NCBI RefSeq assembly: GCF_017433805.1
Contig: NZ_JAFRGN010000040.1
Span: forward strand, 62,001-126,000
DNA length: 64,000 nucleotides
Reading direction: 5' to 3'
From: Butyrivibrio sp.
GTDB taxonomy: Bacteria; Bacillota; Clostridia; Lachnospirales; Lachnospiraceae
In this document: positions 36,428-45,448 of the stretch, piece after piece
Layout: every line of letters starts with the position of its first letter
Position numbering within the stretch: position 1 is the stretch's first letter
The notes under the pieces: model-generated
What the model was told of the DNA's origin: nothing
The model's input: only the letters and a program-made list of their open reading frames with translations
Databases searched by the model: none
Program-made: the position numbers and the translations under genes

Positions 36428-37369
36428 ATGGAAAAGAATTCTAAAATATATGTAGCAGGCCATCGTGGAATGGTAGGCTCTGCAATCGTTCGTGAGCTTA
36501 ATAAGCAGGGTTATAACAACATTATTACCCGTACACATAAGGAACTTGATCTCACAAGACAGGATCAGGTTGAGAAGTTTTTTGAAGAAGAAAAGCCAGA
36601 GTATGTATTCCTCGCAGCTGCCAAGGTTGGTGGTATCATGGGTAACTCAGAAGCTCTTGCAGATTTCATGTATGAGAACATGATCCTTGAGATGAACGTT
36701 ATCCACTCAGCATGGAAGAACGGCTGTAAAAAGGTAGAATTCCTTGGTTCATCATGCATTTATCCTAGAATGGCTCCTCAGCCAATGAAGGAGAACTGCC
36801 TCCTTACATCTGAGCTCGAGAAGACCAATGAGGCTTATGCTCTTGCCAAGATTTCTGGTCTTAAATACTGCGAGTACCTTAACAAGCAGTACGGCACAGA
36901 TTACATTTCAGTAATGCCAACAAACCTTTATGGTCCTAATGATAACTATCATCCAACACATTCACACGTACTTCCAGCTCTTATCCGTCGTTTCCACGAA
37001 GCTAAAGAGCAGAACCTTCCTTATGTAACATGTTGGGGAGATGGAAGCCCACTTCGTGAATTCCTCTATGTTGATGACCTTGCAAACCTCTGTGTATTCC
37101 TTATGAACAACTACAGTGGTGATGAGACAGTCAACGCAGGAACAGGTAAAGAGCTTACTATTAAGGAGCTTACAGAAAAGGTTGCTTCTATCGTAGGTTA
37201 CACAGGTGAGATTCGTTGGGATCCTACCAAGCCAAACGGAACACCACGTAAACTTCTTGATGTTTCCAAGGCTGAAAAGCTCGGCTGGAAGTATACTACT
37301 GAGCTTGATGACGGTATTCGCCTTGCTTATGAGGATTTCCTTAACAATCCTATGAGAGCAGAGCGCTAA
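36428..37369 (+). CDS. fcl: GDP-L-fucose synthase
   Basis: Epimerase-reductase that turns the Gmd product into GDP-L-fucose. It has the NADP loop [29 protein letters not shown], the YALAKISG tyrosine-lysine pair and [17 protein letters not shown]. The start is taken at MEKNSK (36428), where TTGGAG stands ten bases upstream; a TTG seven codons earlier is rejected. It lies 40 bases after gmd, and shares its optimised codon use. A hairpin terminator follows. Confidence 0.95.
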   Translation: MEKNSKIYVAGHRGMVGSAIVRELNKQGYNNIITRTHKELDLTRQDQVEKFFEEEKPEYVFLAAAKVGGIMGNSEALADFMYENMILEMNVIHSAWKNGCKKVEFLGSSCIYPRMAPQPMKENCLLTSELEKTNEAYALAKISGLKYCEYLNKQYGTDYISVMPTNLYGPNDNYHPTHSHVLPALIRRFHEAKEQNLPYVTCWGDGSPLREFLYVDDLANLCVFLMNNYSGDETVNAGTGKELTIKELTEKVASIVGYTGEIRWDPTKPNGTPRKLLDVSKAEKLGWKYTTELDDGIRLAYEDFLNNPMRAER

Positions 37370-37408
37370 TCGCATCACAATATAATAAAGTGCTTTTGAT
37401 TCATACAA

Positions 37409-37437
37409 AAGGCCATACGGTAATACCGCATGGCCTT
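37409..37437. terminator. Hairpin terminator between fcl and the CAP gene
   Basis: AAGGCCATACGG (37409-37420), loop TAATA and CCGCATGGCCTT (37426-37437) make a 12-pair stem with one mismatch. The T run after it is weak on both strands, but the site between two convergent genes supports a terminator. Confidence 0.65.
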
Positions 37438-37467
37438 ATCTATTATCATTATAATCTCTGCAACATC

Positions 37468-37905
37468 TCAACGAAATTCACATACTATAAAGGTCTCTCC
37501 ATTGTCATTGCTATAATATGCAATCCCAACTGAGGAAAAAGTGCTACGAACAACATTAGCATAATGCTTGGGACTAAGCGTCCACGCATATACTACATTT
37601 TCAGGTTTCTGCTGAGTCATGGTAACAGCATGCGCAAGATTCTCACCATTAGTCAGCTTGGATACTGTATACCAGGCCTTACCATTGGGACGTATATGAG
37701 AAAACTTCTGGGAACATTCTACAGCCCGAATTTCAGCTATATCCTGTAGATCTTCATCCACAGTAAAAGCCTCAAGTCCAGCTGATTCTCTCACTGCATT
37801 CATCAAAGTAAGAACATCATCTTCATTTGATGCCTTAGCAGTGATCGGATCAAAGAACATTGCTACTGTTAAAAAAGTCATTAAAAATGCTAAAGCCTTC
37901 TTCAT
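37468..37905 (-). CDS. Secreted CAP-domain (YkwD-like) protein
   Basis: A 145-residue protein with a signal peptide (about residues 1-25, KKALAFLMTFLTVAMFF, cut near AKA-S). The mature part is a minimal CAP domain: VLTLMNAVRESAGLEAF, CSQKFSHIRPNGKAWYTV, NGENLA, and AWTLSPKHYANVV with the conserved histidines. Function of bacterial CAP proteins is largely unknown; wall association is common. It has its own promoter-like sequence upstream and is monocistronic between a terminator and a membrane protein gene. Confidence 0.87.
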   Translation of the reverse strand: MKKALAFLMTFLTVAMFFDPITAKASNEDDVLTLMNAVRESAGLEAFTVDEDLQDIAEIRAVECSQKFSHIRPNGKAWYTVSKLTNGENLAHAVTMTQQKPENVVYAWTLSPKHYANVVRSTFSSVGIAYYSNDNGETFIVCEFR

Positions 37906-37949
37906 AAAGTATCCCCCTTATCTAGCAGATCGGGTTGTCCTTTTACCTA

Positions 37950-37978
37950 CTAATATGATACTTTACCCAGGCTTGCAA
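37950..37978 (-). promoter_or_regulatory. Possible promoter of the CAP-domain gene
   Basis: On the minus strand TTGCAA (37978-37973) and TATTAG (37955-37950) are separated by 17 bases, about 45 bases before the ATG. The -10 matches only moderately. Confidence 0.4.
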
Positions 37979-38051
37979 AATTTAATTATGCACTATATTT
38001 AATACATTTTTATACATTATTTAACTTTATAAAGATTTTTTCAGAAATTTT

Positions 38052-39854
38052 TCACTCCTCTGAAACTGGAGCAAATCCGCTTGTAACATCATATCCCATA
38101 AACTGGATTTCCTGGCTCATATCCCTGGTAGCTGCAGGGAAATACTCATAGCCAATCCTGTCATCTCCCGTAGGATAATAAAAAGTAACACCTGATATTT
38201 CAAAAGATGCAACTTCATAATGTCCGTAATCCTGCTGAATAAGGAAGTTTCTTGCATTAAAGGATGGAATGTCATCTCTCACAAGATATGCCCCCTTATA
38301 AATAAGCCATGCTATAAATATTACTGTTACTACCGTAATTGATTTTTTGGCCAACTCACTCTCATATCCTACATAGTTGAACAGACGAATCAATAATCGC
38401 CCAAATATTATGGCAAAAGTAAGATATACATACACCACTCCATATCTGATAAGAGGCGCTGTAAAGAGCCAGAAAAGAAGACAGGCAACCATAGTACCAC
38501 TTATAGTCAGGAAATCTGCAAAATTAACCATCCTGCGGTCGCTGATGCTAAACACCTTATTATCTGCAATACCAGCCTTCTTGTTAATATAAATTGCAAA
38601 GAAATAAATGAGGCATGCGATATATACTACAACCGCCACAATATCCATTATGAGCATAATCTTGTTAATGCCATGTATGCCAGCAAACCATGGACCAATC
38701 CACTCCTTAAAAGACATATCTCCATAAGTAGCAACATCAGTAAAGCCTCTTCCAAAGGTCTTTATCTCTTTGGCATCATACTCAGCAAGCCCCTTTGGAA
38801 TCTTCCATGCAACATCAAAAAGGTCCACAGAAGTAAATGGATATACCAGCCAGCCAGATATGACCACATTTCGGATAAGAAATGGTGCAACTATTATAAA
38901 GGCCAGCAGAACAGATAATCCCAGTGCTTTCATTTTATTTGTATTTCTGTTTGTCAGAAGTCTGTGTATAGGAATTATAGTCAAAATCAGAATTGGCGCT
39001 GCAGACAGCTTAATAGTAACTGCATACACTCCCAAAAGAGACAACATAATATAAGGCACATATGAACGCTCGTGCTTAACATTCATATCAAGCCATCTGA
39101 TGACAATATAAAAAACTATTGTGGACAAAAAGTAATCAGATGCCGGAGCCACCATCTCATCAAAAATGGTAAAGAGGTAGAAAATCCCCATCACTCTGGC
39201 AAAATCAGATAATATCGGCTGCCCTCTTCTGACAATATCCTTGATATCAAGGCACTGCCATGCAAGCATAAGCGCACAGAATCCCGCCATAACATGGAAA
39301 GATCTTCCTCCAAGAAAACTCATGCTATAAAGAGCAGACAACGGAAAAGATGCACTATTATAAGCAAGCCTCACATGAAGATTACCCAGTCCCCTGATAA
39401 GTCCATAATCTTCAATCCAATGGATTGCCTGAGCATGGTACAGATCAGAGTCGTAATGCATGATTCCATGTGAAGTGCCATAGGCCATGATCAAAAAGAC
39501 AACAAGATAGTAATAGCCGCTACGACCAGAAACAAACAGACGCAGAATATCTGTAACATCTGACTTCAGCTCATCTCTGTAGTAAATAGCTATTACAATA
39601 CAGAAAGCCACCATCAGGACATTGGCCACAAGGCCAACACCCTCAAAAAGACTATAAATCTCGGCATATATTGTATTAACTACAAGGCCTGCAATAATGT
39701 AGCTGGCCCTGAAATGCGCATTATATTTTTTGTATGTACCCTTAGCTTTCTGAGAATGCATACAATCTAGTGAGGTTATGAATTTGAGTAATGCAAAGCC
39801 AGTTAAATAAGTTGTGGCTATCACATATATCCAAATGAGTACAACAGATAGCAT
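38052..39854 (-). CDS. LIC_10190-like polytopic membrane protein
   Basis: 600 residues with about twelve helices. After the third helix cluster comes SHGIMHYDSDLYHAQAIHWIEDYGLIRGLGNLH (quoted in part: YDSDLYHAQAIHW, then GLGNLHVRLAYNSASF), the pattern of the LIC_10190 membrane family, which occurs in polysaccharide loci. The acidic outer-loop motif is again GT-C-like. A short outer tail follows the last helix. It is the last gene of the minus run rfbD, PAP2-like, LIC_10190. The substrate is unknown; a lipid-linked sugar transferase is inferred. Confidence 0.72.
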   Translation of the reverse strand: MLSVVLIWIYVIATTYLTGFALLKFITSLDCMHSQKAKGTYKKYNAHFRASYIIAGLVVNTIYAEIYSLFEGVGLVANVLMVAFCIVIAIYYRDELKSDVTDILRLFVSGRSGYYYLVVFLIMAYGTSHGIMHYDSDLYHAQAIHWIEDYGLIRGLGNLHVRLAYNSASFPLSALYSMSFLGGRSFHVMAGFCALMLAWQCLDIKDIVRRGQPILSDFARVMGIFYLFTIFDEMVAPASDYFLSTIVFYIVIRWLDMNVKHERSYVPYIMLSLLGVYAVTIKLSAAPILILTIIPIHRLLTNRNTNKMKALGLSVLLAFIIVAPFLIRNVVISGWLVYPFTSVDLFDVAWKIPKGLAEYDAKEIKTFGRGFTDVATYGDMSFKEWIGPWFAGIHGINKIMLIMDIVAVVVYIACLIYFFAIYINKKAGIADNKVFSISDRRMVNFADFLTISGTMVACLLFWLFTAPLIRYGVVYVYLTFAIIFGRLLIRLFNYVGYESELAKKSITVVTVIFIAWLIYKGAYLVRDDIPSFNARNFLIQQDYGHYEVASFEISGVTFYYPTGDDRIGYEYFPAATRDMSQEIQFMGYDVTSGFAPVSEE

Positions 39855-39883
39855 TAACTAATAGCCCCCACACATCATAATAT

Positions 39884-40339
39884 TTAGAAGTTACAGATAA
39901 TTATTCCAACTACAACACCAAGAATTGCTCCGAACAGTACCTGAAGAGGTGTATGGCCTACAAATTCCTTGAGTTTTTCTTCTACAGGAATATCACTGTC
40001 AAGCTCCTGGAACCAATCCATCATGTTGTTGATAACCTTGGCCTGAATTCCAGTCTCTCTTCTAACGCCCATAGCATCGTGCATAACAATAAGTGCCAGG
40101 ACACCTGATATAGCAAATTCAAAACTTCCTGCTCCAAAGCTATAAAACGTACTGGTAACAAGGGCCATAACTGTAGCAGAATGTGAACTAGGCATTCCAC
40201 CATCACCAGTAAGTCTTTCAGCGTTAAATTCCTTGTTAACAAGAACGTATATTATTGTCTTAAGAACCTGTGCTGATAACCATCCAAAGAATGCTGCAAC
40301 AAGTATCCTATTGCTAAATAAATCATTAAAAAACCGCAT
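39884..40339 (-). CDS. Divergent PAP2-family membrane protein (DUF212, YuiD-like)
   Basis: 151 residues with four helices. The family motif is GDGGMPSSHSATVMALV, with the serine-histidine core of PAP2-type phosphatases, followed by RRETGIQAKVINNM and a C-terminal GHTPLQVLFGAILGVVVG. Members are presumed membrane lipid phosphatases; recycling of undecaprenyl pyrophosphate is an appealing guess beside glycan genes but not shown. 28 bases after rfbD in the transcript. Confidence 0.87.
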   Translation of the reverse strand: MRFFNDLFSNRILVAAFFGWLSAQVLKTIIYVLVNKEFNAERLTGDGGMPSSHSATVMALVTSTFYSFGAGSFEFAISGVLALIVMHDAMGVRRETGIQAKVINNMMDWFQELDSDIPVEEKLKEFVGHTPLQVLFGAILGVVVGIIICNF

Positions 40340-40367
40340 AAAGCAAAATCTCCACTACTTCCTCAAA

Positions 40368-41237
40368 TTAAAGAAGCTCTTTTAAGTATTCCTCAATAGC
40401 ATCATGCCAATCAGCAAACATGTAATCGGATGTAAGCTTAAGCATGTAGTTCTCAAGAATACTATATGCTGGTCTTGGAGCAGCCTGAGGATTCTTCTCG
40501 AGATACTGCGCTGTAGTAACATGATTAACCTTTGTTGTCTTGCCAGCAATTCTGAATATCTCGTCTGTGAAATCAGCCCAGTTAGTAGAGCCTTCACATG
40601 TACCATGGAATACACCATAGTTATCCGTTGGGAAAAGATATGCTATAGCCTTAGCGAGTTCCTTAGCACTTGTAGGCGTTCCCTGCTGATCCATAACAAC
40701 GCTGATCTCATCCATCCTCTCTGAAAGTCCAAGCATTGTCTTAACAAAATTCTTGCCATCACCATAGAGCCATGCTGTTCTGACGATAAAGAATCTGTCT
40801 GCAAACTGCTTAACAAATTCCTCACCTGCAAGCTTGGTCTTACCATATACACTTACAGGACCAGTCTTATCAAACTCTACATAAGGTCTTGTTCCATTTC
40901 CTTCAAATACGTAATCAGTTGATACATGAACAAGCTTGGATCCAACCTCAGTAGCTGCTATAGCAAGGTTTCTTGGGCCAATAGCATTTATCTTGTATGA
41001 AAGATCAACATCTGATTCCTGCTTATCAACAGCTGTATATGCGGCGCAGTTGATGATTGCAGAAGGCTTAACCTCTCTTGCAAGCTTAATTACATTATCA
41101 ACATTTGTGATATCAAGCGGTGTAATGCCCTCGCCTTCAAATACATCAGTATTAACGATCTCATACTTACCAGCAAGTTCCTTGTTAATAGCTCTTCCAA
41201 GCTGTCCATTGCAGCCTGTTACAATTATCTTCTCCAT
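40368..41237 (-). CDS. rfbD: dTDP-4-dehydrorhamnose reductase
   Basis: Catalyses the last step of dTDP-L-rhamnose synthesis, reducing dTDP-4-keto-rhamnose. It has the nucleotide loop TGCNGQLGRAI, INCAAYTAVDKQE, the DYVFEGNGTRPYVE motif, and YGKTKLAGE holding the catalytic tyrosine and lysine. 289 residues is normal. rmlA, rmlB and rmlC are not beside it, which is common in Lachnospiraceae where they lie elsewhere. GGAAGG stands before the ATG. Confidence 0.94.
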   Translation of the reverse strand: MEKIIVTGCNGQLGRAINKELAGKYEIVNTDVFEGEGITPLDITNVDNVIKLAREVKPSAIINCAAYTAVDKQESDVDLSYKINAIGPRNLAIAATEVGSKLVHVSTDYVFEGNGTRPYVEFDKTGPVSVYGKTKLAGEEFVKQFADRFFIVRTAWLYGDGKNFVKTMLGLSERMDEISVVMDQQGTPTSAKELAKAIAYLFPTDNYGVFHGTCEGSTNWADFTDEIFRIAGKTTKVNHVTTAQYLEKNPQAAPRPAYSILENYMLKLTSDYMFADWHDAIEEYLKELL

Positions 41238-41267
41238 AGTAGCAAAACCTTCCTAAAATCAACGTAA

Positions 41268-41291
41268 GCGGACGGCATCTCTGCCGTCCGC
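41268..41291. terminator. Strong hairpin between the DUF3048 gene and rfbD
   Basis: GCGGACGGCA (41268-41277), loop TCTC and TGCCGTCCGC (41282-41291) form a perfect 10-pair GC-rich stem. It ends the ten-gene cda run on the minus strand. The T run after it is poor, so termination strength is uncertain. Confidence 0.6.
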
Positions 41292-41311
41292 AGTATTCTA
41301 ATTTAATAGCA

Positions 41312-42508
41312 TCAGTCTTCGTAAGTTGTTCCATTCACTTCAAACTTAGAGAAAGAACCGCCCTTTTCCTGTACAACAAAGATCATTGTCTTACCAGTGT
41401 TAAAAGTAATCTCCTGACCATTGTCATCATAGTACTTGGTTGGAGCATAATCTGCTGTCTTTTCCCAAGTCATATGGATCATCTTACCCTTTGTGATGTA
41501 ATATCCATCTCTTGTCTTGTCATGCATCTGATATGCAAGATATCCGTTAGAATCACGAACTTCGTGATATGTTCTCTGAATTACAACGTTTGCAAATGCA
41601 AGCTGTTCGCCTGTTACAGCATCTTTCTGAGCATCGCCATACAAAGTCTTAAGATATACTTCCTTCTCAGGATCATACTTAAGCGCTGACTTAGTTACAG
41701 GATAGCAACCAGCCATATCGATCTCTGTAGCTTCTACAGCATCTGGATAGTCTTCCAGAGTATTAGGATTGGTATAGCCTGTAAATGTAAAGTGAGGGCC
41801 TTCCTGGAAGTACTCAGTTCTATGTGTCTTGGAATAACCGGCCTTTTCAATAGCTGATGCAACATGAGAGCCATCTGTGAATGCAGTATGCTCTGATGTG
41901 CTTCCCTCTGGAACTCTGAAGAATGCGCCGTAGTCAGGGCCCATTGCCTTACCACCAACACCGTTCAGGTTATCAACATCATCAACACCATCTGGTCTGT
42001 TCTTACCTGTCAGAACACCGCTAACGTATAATTCAGGACCACCAAAGTGAACGATAACTGGATCATACTCAAGCGCTGCATAAATGAAGTAATCACGGAT
42101 ACTTCTGATATTACCGATTCTATCAAGACCTTCCCAGTTCTCGAGAATACCCATCTGACGGCTCATGCTGCCCTCTTCCATGATCTCATAGAAAACTGCA
42201 ACATTGCTAAGTCCGTACTGTGGCTGAGCCTCTTTGTTAATTGGATACATTACTGCAAGTGGTCTGTTAGTATTAACTGCTTCATCAACCCACTCATTAG
42301 TGAAATAACTTCTTACCATGCCTTCCTGAGGTGGCATGTCTTCATTAGACTCCTCAACAGAAGCTTCTACACTAGCCTCTACAACAGGTGCTACATCTTC
42401 TAGTTTCTCAATGCTGATACCAACTACTGCATCATCATCAGAGCTTCCGCAACCAATCAGCATAGCAGCTGTTAATCCAGCCAGCAACAAAGCTTTAAAT
42501 CTTTTCAT
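41312..42508 (-). CDS. DUF3048 (YerB-like) lipoprotein
   Basis: The start MKRFKALLLAGLTAAMLIGC gives a lipoprotein signal with lipobox LIGC, preceded by GGGGAAG; the longer frame overlaps the HPr gene and is rejected. After a low-complexity linker rich in V, E and S (about residues 25-60) comes the DUF3048 domain: AVMYPINKEAQPQYGLS, EGSMSRQMGILENW and RIGNIRSIRDYFIYAAL. The protein would be anchored outside the membrane. Its function is unknown to me; the c-di-AMP/GlmM operon suggests a wall-related role. Confidence 0.87.
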   Translation of the reverse strand: MKRFKALLLAGLTAAMLIGCGSSDDDAVVGISIEKLEDVAPVVEASVEASVEESNEDMPPQEGMVRSYFTNEWVDEAVNTNRPLAVMYPINKEAQPQYGLSNVAVFYEIMEEGSMSRQMGILENWEGLDRIGNIRSIRDYFIYAALEYDPVIVHFGGPELYVSGVLTGKNRPDGVDDVDNLNGVGGKAMGPDYGAFFRVPEGSTSEHTAFTDGSHVASAIEKAGYSKTHRTEYFQEGPHFTFTGYTNPNTLEDYPDAVEATEIDMAGCYPVTKSALKYDPEKEVYLKTLYGDAQKDAVTGEQLAFANVVIQRTYHEVRDSNGYLAYQMHDKTRDGYYITKGKMIHMTWEKTADYAPTKYYDDNGQEITFNTGKTMIFVVQEKGGSFSKFEVNGTTYED

Positions 42509-42536
42509 TTTAAACAACTTCCCCTTTTGTCTTATT

Positions 42537-42800
42537 TTACTCGCCAAGGCCATTTTCAATTGCTTCCACAAGAGCATCCATTGCTTCCTGCTCGTCTGGG
42601 CCTTCGCACTTAAATTCTAATTCATCTCCACACTTGATGCACGCACCAAGAACACTGAGAACACTCTTAGCATTAGCAGTGTTTTCACCATAACTGAACG
42701 TTATATGTGATTTGAAGTTCATCGCAACCTTACACAGATTTCCCGCAGGTCTTAAGTGCAAACCTGTAGGATTAGTAATCACTACTTTCTGGCTAACCAT
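42537..42800 (-). CDS. HPr-family phosphocarrier protein
   Basis: 87 residues from ATG at 42800, with GAGGAGG 12 bases upstream inside the end of glmM. The active histidine is present in PTGLHLRPAGNL, and a serine in the place of the regulatory Ser46 lies in NAKSVLSVLGACIKCGDEL, so both PTS phosphorylation and HPr-kinase control are possible. Four cysteines are unusual for HPr. Being between glmM and a lipoprotein gene rather than beside ptsI suggests a specialised or regulatory copy (Crh-like role is a guess, but Crh lacks the histidine). Confidence 0.82.
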   Translation of the reverse strand: MVSQKVVITNPTGLHLRPAGNLCKVAMNFKSHITFSYGENTANAKSVLSVLGACIKCGDELEFKCEGPDEQEAMDALVEAIENGLGE

Positions 42801-42801
42801 A

Positions 42802-44151
42802 TTACAGCATAACCTCCTCAATGAGCTTAGCAAGTTTTTTGGCTTCGTCCTCTATCTGATTCTGATCTTTACCCTCTATCATTACTCTTACAAGAGGCTC
42901 AGTTCCTGATGGTCTGATAAGAACTCTTCCATCTCCGGCAAACTGTTTTTCAAGATCAGCGATTGCTCCTGCAATCTCAGGATATTCCATATAGGAATCC
43001 TTTTTGTGTGTAGGTACATGTGCATTCACAAGTGCCTGAGGCATAACTTCCATAACCTTGGCAAGTTCTGACAGTGGCTTGCCTGTGGAAACCATTACTT
43101 CTAACAGGTGAAGAGCTGATAACAATCCATCGCCTGTTGTATTATCATCAAGGAAAATAATGTGTCCAGACTGCTCTCCGCCAAGATTAGCTCCGATCTC
43201 TTTCATATGCTCAAGAACATATCTGTCACCAACCTTAGTCTTATCTACTCTGATTCCTTCTCTTTCTGCCATCTTGAAGAATCCAAGATTACTCATGACA
43301 GTAGCAACTATAGTATCGTTGGCAAGCTTGCCCTTTTCTTTCATAAACTTACCGATGATAGCCATGATCTCATCGCCATCAACCATTTTACCATTCTCAT
43401 CAACAGCAAGGAATCTGTCAGCGTCTCCATCGAAAGCAAGTCCAATATTAGCCTTCTCAGTTACAACTCTGCCCATTAATTCTTCCATGTGAGTTGAACC
43501 ACAACCAGCGTTGATATTTGTTCCATCTGGATTATTGTGGATTACTACAACCTCTGCACCAAGCTGTCTGATTGCCTCTACAGATGTATAGTAGGAAGCA
43601 CCTTCAGCACAGTCCATAACAACCTTCATGCCAGAAAGGTTGATATCTACAGCATTAAGATTGTGGTTGATATACTCTTCTCTGGCATCAGTACGATTCT
43701 TGATCTTACCAACACCTGCTCCGGTTGGCATCTTGACGCCTTCCATATTATTTCTGATAAGCTCTTCAATCTCATCTTCCATAGCATCAGGAAGCTTGAA
43801 TCCGTTTGCATCAAAGAATTTGATTCCGTTGAATTCCATAGGGTTATGTGATGCAGAGATAACAACACCTGCATCTACACGATATTTTCTAGTAAGATAT
43901 GCAACAGCTGGTGTAGGAATGATTCCTACATTTACTACATCAGCTCCAACTGAGCATGCTCCAGCCATAAGTGCGCTTGCCAACATGTCTCCAGAAAGTC
44001 TTGTGTCACATCCAACCATGATAGTAGGTCTGTGATTAACTTCTTTAGAAAGGACATATGCGCCGGCCTGGCCAAGCTGCATAGCAAGTAATGGAGTGAG
44101 TTCGTCGTTAGCAACTCCTCTGACGCCATCTGTTCCAAATAATCTACTCAT
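42802..44151 (-). CDS. glmM: Phosphoglucosamine mutase
   Basis: Interconverts glucosamine 6- and 1-phosphate on the way to UDP-GlcNAc. It starts RLFGTDGVRGVAND, has the phosphoserine loop VISASHNPMEFNGIKFF, the metal motif FDGDADRFLAVD and the phosphate-binding RPSGTEPLVRVMIE. The 449-residue length is normal. It lies 13 bases after cdaR. In other Firmicutes GlmM binds and restrains CdaA, so the shared operon is functionally meaningful. Confidence 0.97.
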   Translation of the reverse strand: MSRLFGTDGVRGVANDELTPLLAMQLGQAGAYVLSKEVNHRPTIMVGCDTRLSGDMLASALMAGACSVGADVVNVGIIPTPAVAYLTRKYRVDAGVVISASHNPMEFNGIKFFDANGFKLPDAMEDEIEELIRNNMEGVKMPTGAGVGKIKNRTDAREEYINHNLNAVDINLSGMKVVMDCAEGASYYTSVEAIRQLGAEVVVIHNNPDGTNINAGCGSTHMEELMGRVVTEKANIGLAFDGDADRFLAVDENGKMVDGDEIMAIIGKFMKEKGKLANDTIVATVMSNLGFFKMAEREGIRVDKTKVGDRYVLEHMKEIGANLGGEQSGHIIFLDDNTTGDGLLSALHLLEVMVSTGKPLSELAKVMEVMPQALVNAHVPTHKKDSYMEYPEIAGAIADLEKQFAGDGRVLIRPSGTEPLVRVMIEGKDQNQIEDEAKKLAKLIEEVML

Positions 44152-44164
44152 AATTAAAACCTCT

Positions 44165-45448
44165 TTAATCTAATTCTTTAACTGTAACATATACACTTAC
44201 AGCAGATTTACAATATACACCATCTGGTACGTTCCACACAATAGGACCTGTATATGTACCAGGAGTCAACTCTTCCAGCTCATTAACAGACAAAATATCA
44301 CTTACTCTGACTGTTCCAGTGATGTCTGATGGATTAATAGCATTTAAATTAGCTCTAAGTCCCTGCAGAGTCAGTGAAATCTGATCGTATTCACTATCGT
44401 CTACAAATATCTCATATCCATCAACTGCCCCATCTATCGCAATCTTATTGGTACTGATCTCGAATGTTTCTTCTACAACAGCACCAATGTAAACAACAAC
44501 TGACGCAGTACCATTGAAATCACTATCTCCAAATACCGCTCCCGTAGGAAGTGATTTAGTCAGATCAATTGTAGTTGTAAGATTGCCTGTAAGACCAGTT
44601 ACATCCAGATTCTCATCTGTTACTTCCAGTACATTAAGCCCTGAAATAACACTGCTCCTGCCCGCCACAAGTACCTCAGAAGGAGTACTGTCTATCTGAC
44701 CGGTAAGGGCATATCCATTAGCAGGCTCACCTTCTACAGTGTATTTGACAGGAATATATTTGGTCTCAAGGATCTGAATATTAACCCTAACAGACTTAAT
44801 ATTCATGGTCACACCCTGCTGAGATGTATCCAGTGGATTTCCATCATAGTCATACAAAACGATATCTGCATCCGTTCCAATGTTGGATGTAAATCCAGTT
44901 ACGTCAACATCAACCGCAGCCTTAGCTACGCTGTTGATGAAGGACTCTGGTCCACTTATCCTGACCATATTCTGCTCAGTTGTAACATCTCCGATAATAT
45001 ATCCATCCGAAACCGTTCCAGATGTAGTCGCTGTAAGTGCAAGGCTCTTGCTGGCCTTTCTCTCAACATTGAGCTTGACCACATCAGAACTAAGAATGAT
45101 CTTGTCAATCTTGTCATAATACTTGTTGGTCACACAATCGATGCTAACTGTATTAAGACTTGATAACTTCTGAATATCAGCAGTCGCAACAATATTGCTC
45201 TGACTAAGAGAATCAATTACGCCTCTTGGCGCATAGATAGTCACAGAGCTAATGGTGTCGCTTCCATCAAGTACTGTATATACCTGACCTTTATCAGTTA
45301 TTAAGTTTCCGTTTTTGATTGATACTGGGACATTGGTATATCTGACAGAGATAACCGGATCATTGATATTAGTAACCAAAAACCACACAATCACTGCAAA
45401 TATAAGCGATGCCAGTTTTAATCCCCAGTTGGCCGTTATCCTCTTCAT
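44165..45448 (-). CDS. cdaR: CdaR, YbbR-domain regulator of CdaA
   Basis: 427 residues: one N-terminal membrane helix (LKLASLIFAVIVWFLV, about 10-25) then an outer part with about four YbbR repeats, each seen as a strand pattern ending in a VxV/NV segment (around residues 50-130, 135-215, 220-310, 325-420). CdaR modulates the diadenylate cyclase CdaA across the membrane. It overlaps the cdaA end by four bases. No catalytic motif. Confidence 0.9.
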   Translation of the reverse strand: MKRITANWGLKLASLIFAVIVWFLVTNINDPVISVRYTNVPVSIKNGNLITDKGQVYTVLDGSDTISSVTIYAPRGVIDSLSQSNIVATADIQKLSSLNTVSIDCVTNKYYDKIDKIILSSDVVKLNVERKASKSLALTATTSGTVSDGYIIGDVTTEQNMVRISGPESFINSVAKAAVDVDVTGFTSNIGTDADIVLYDYDGNPLDTSQQGVTMNIKSVRVNIQILETKYIPVKYTVEGEPANGYALTGQIDSTPSEVLVAGRSSVISGLNVLEVTDENLDVTGLTGNLTTTIDLTKSLPTGAVFGDSDFNGTASVVVYIGAVVEETFEISTNKIAIDGAVDGYEIFVDDSEYDQISLTLQGLRANLNAINPSDITGTVRVSDILSVNELEELTPGTYTGPIVWNVPDGVYCKSAVSVYVTVKELD

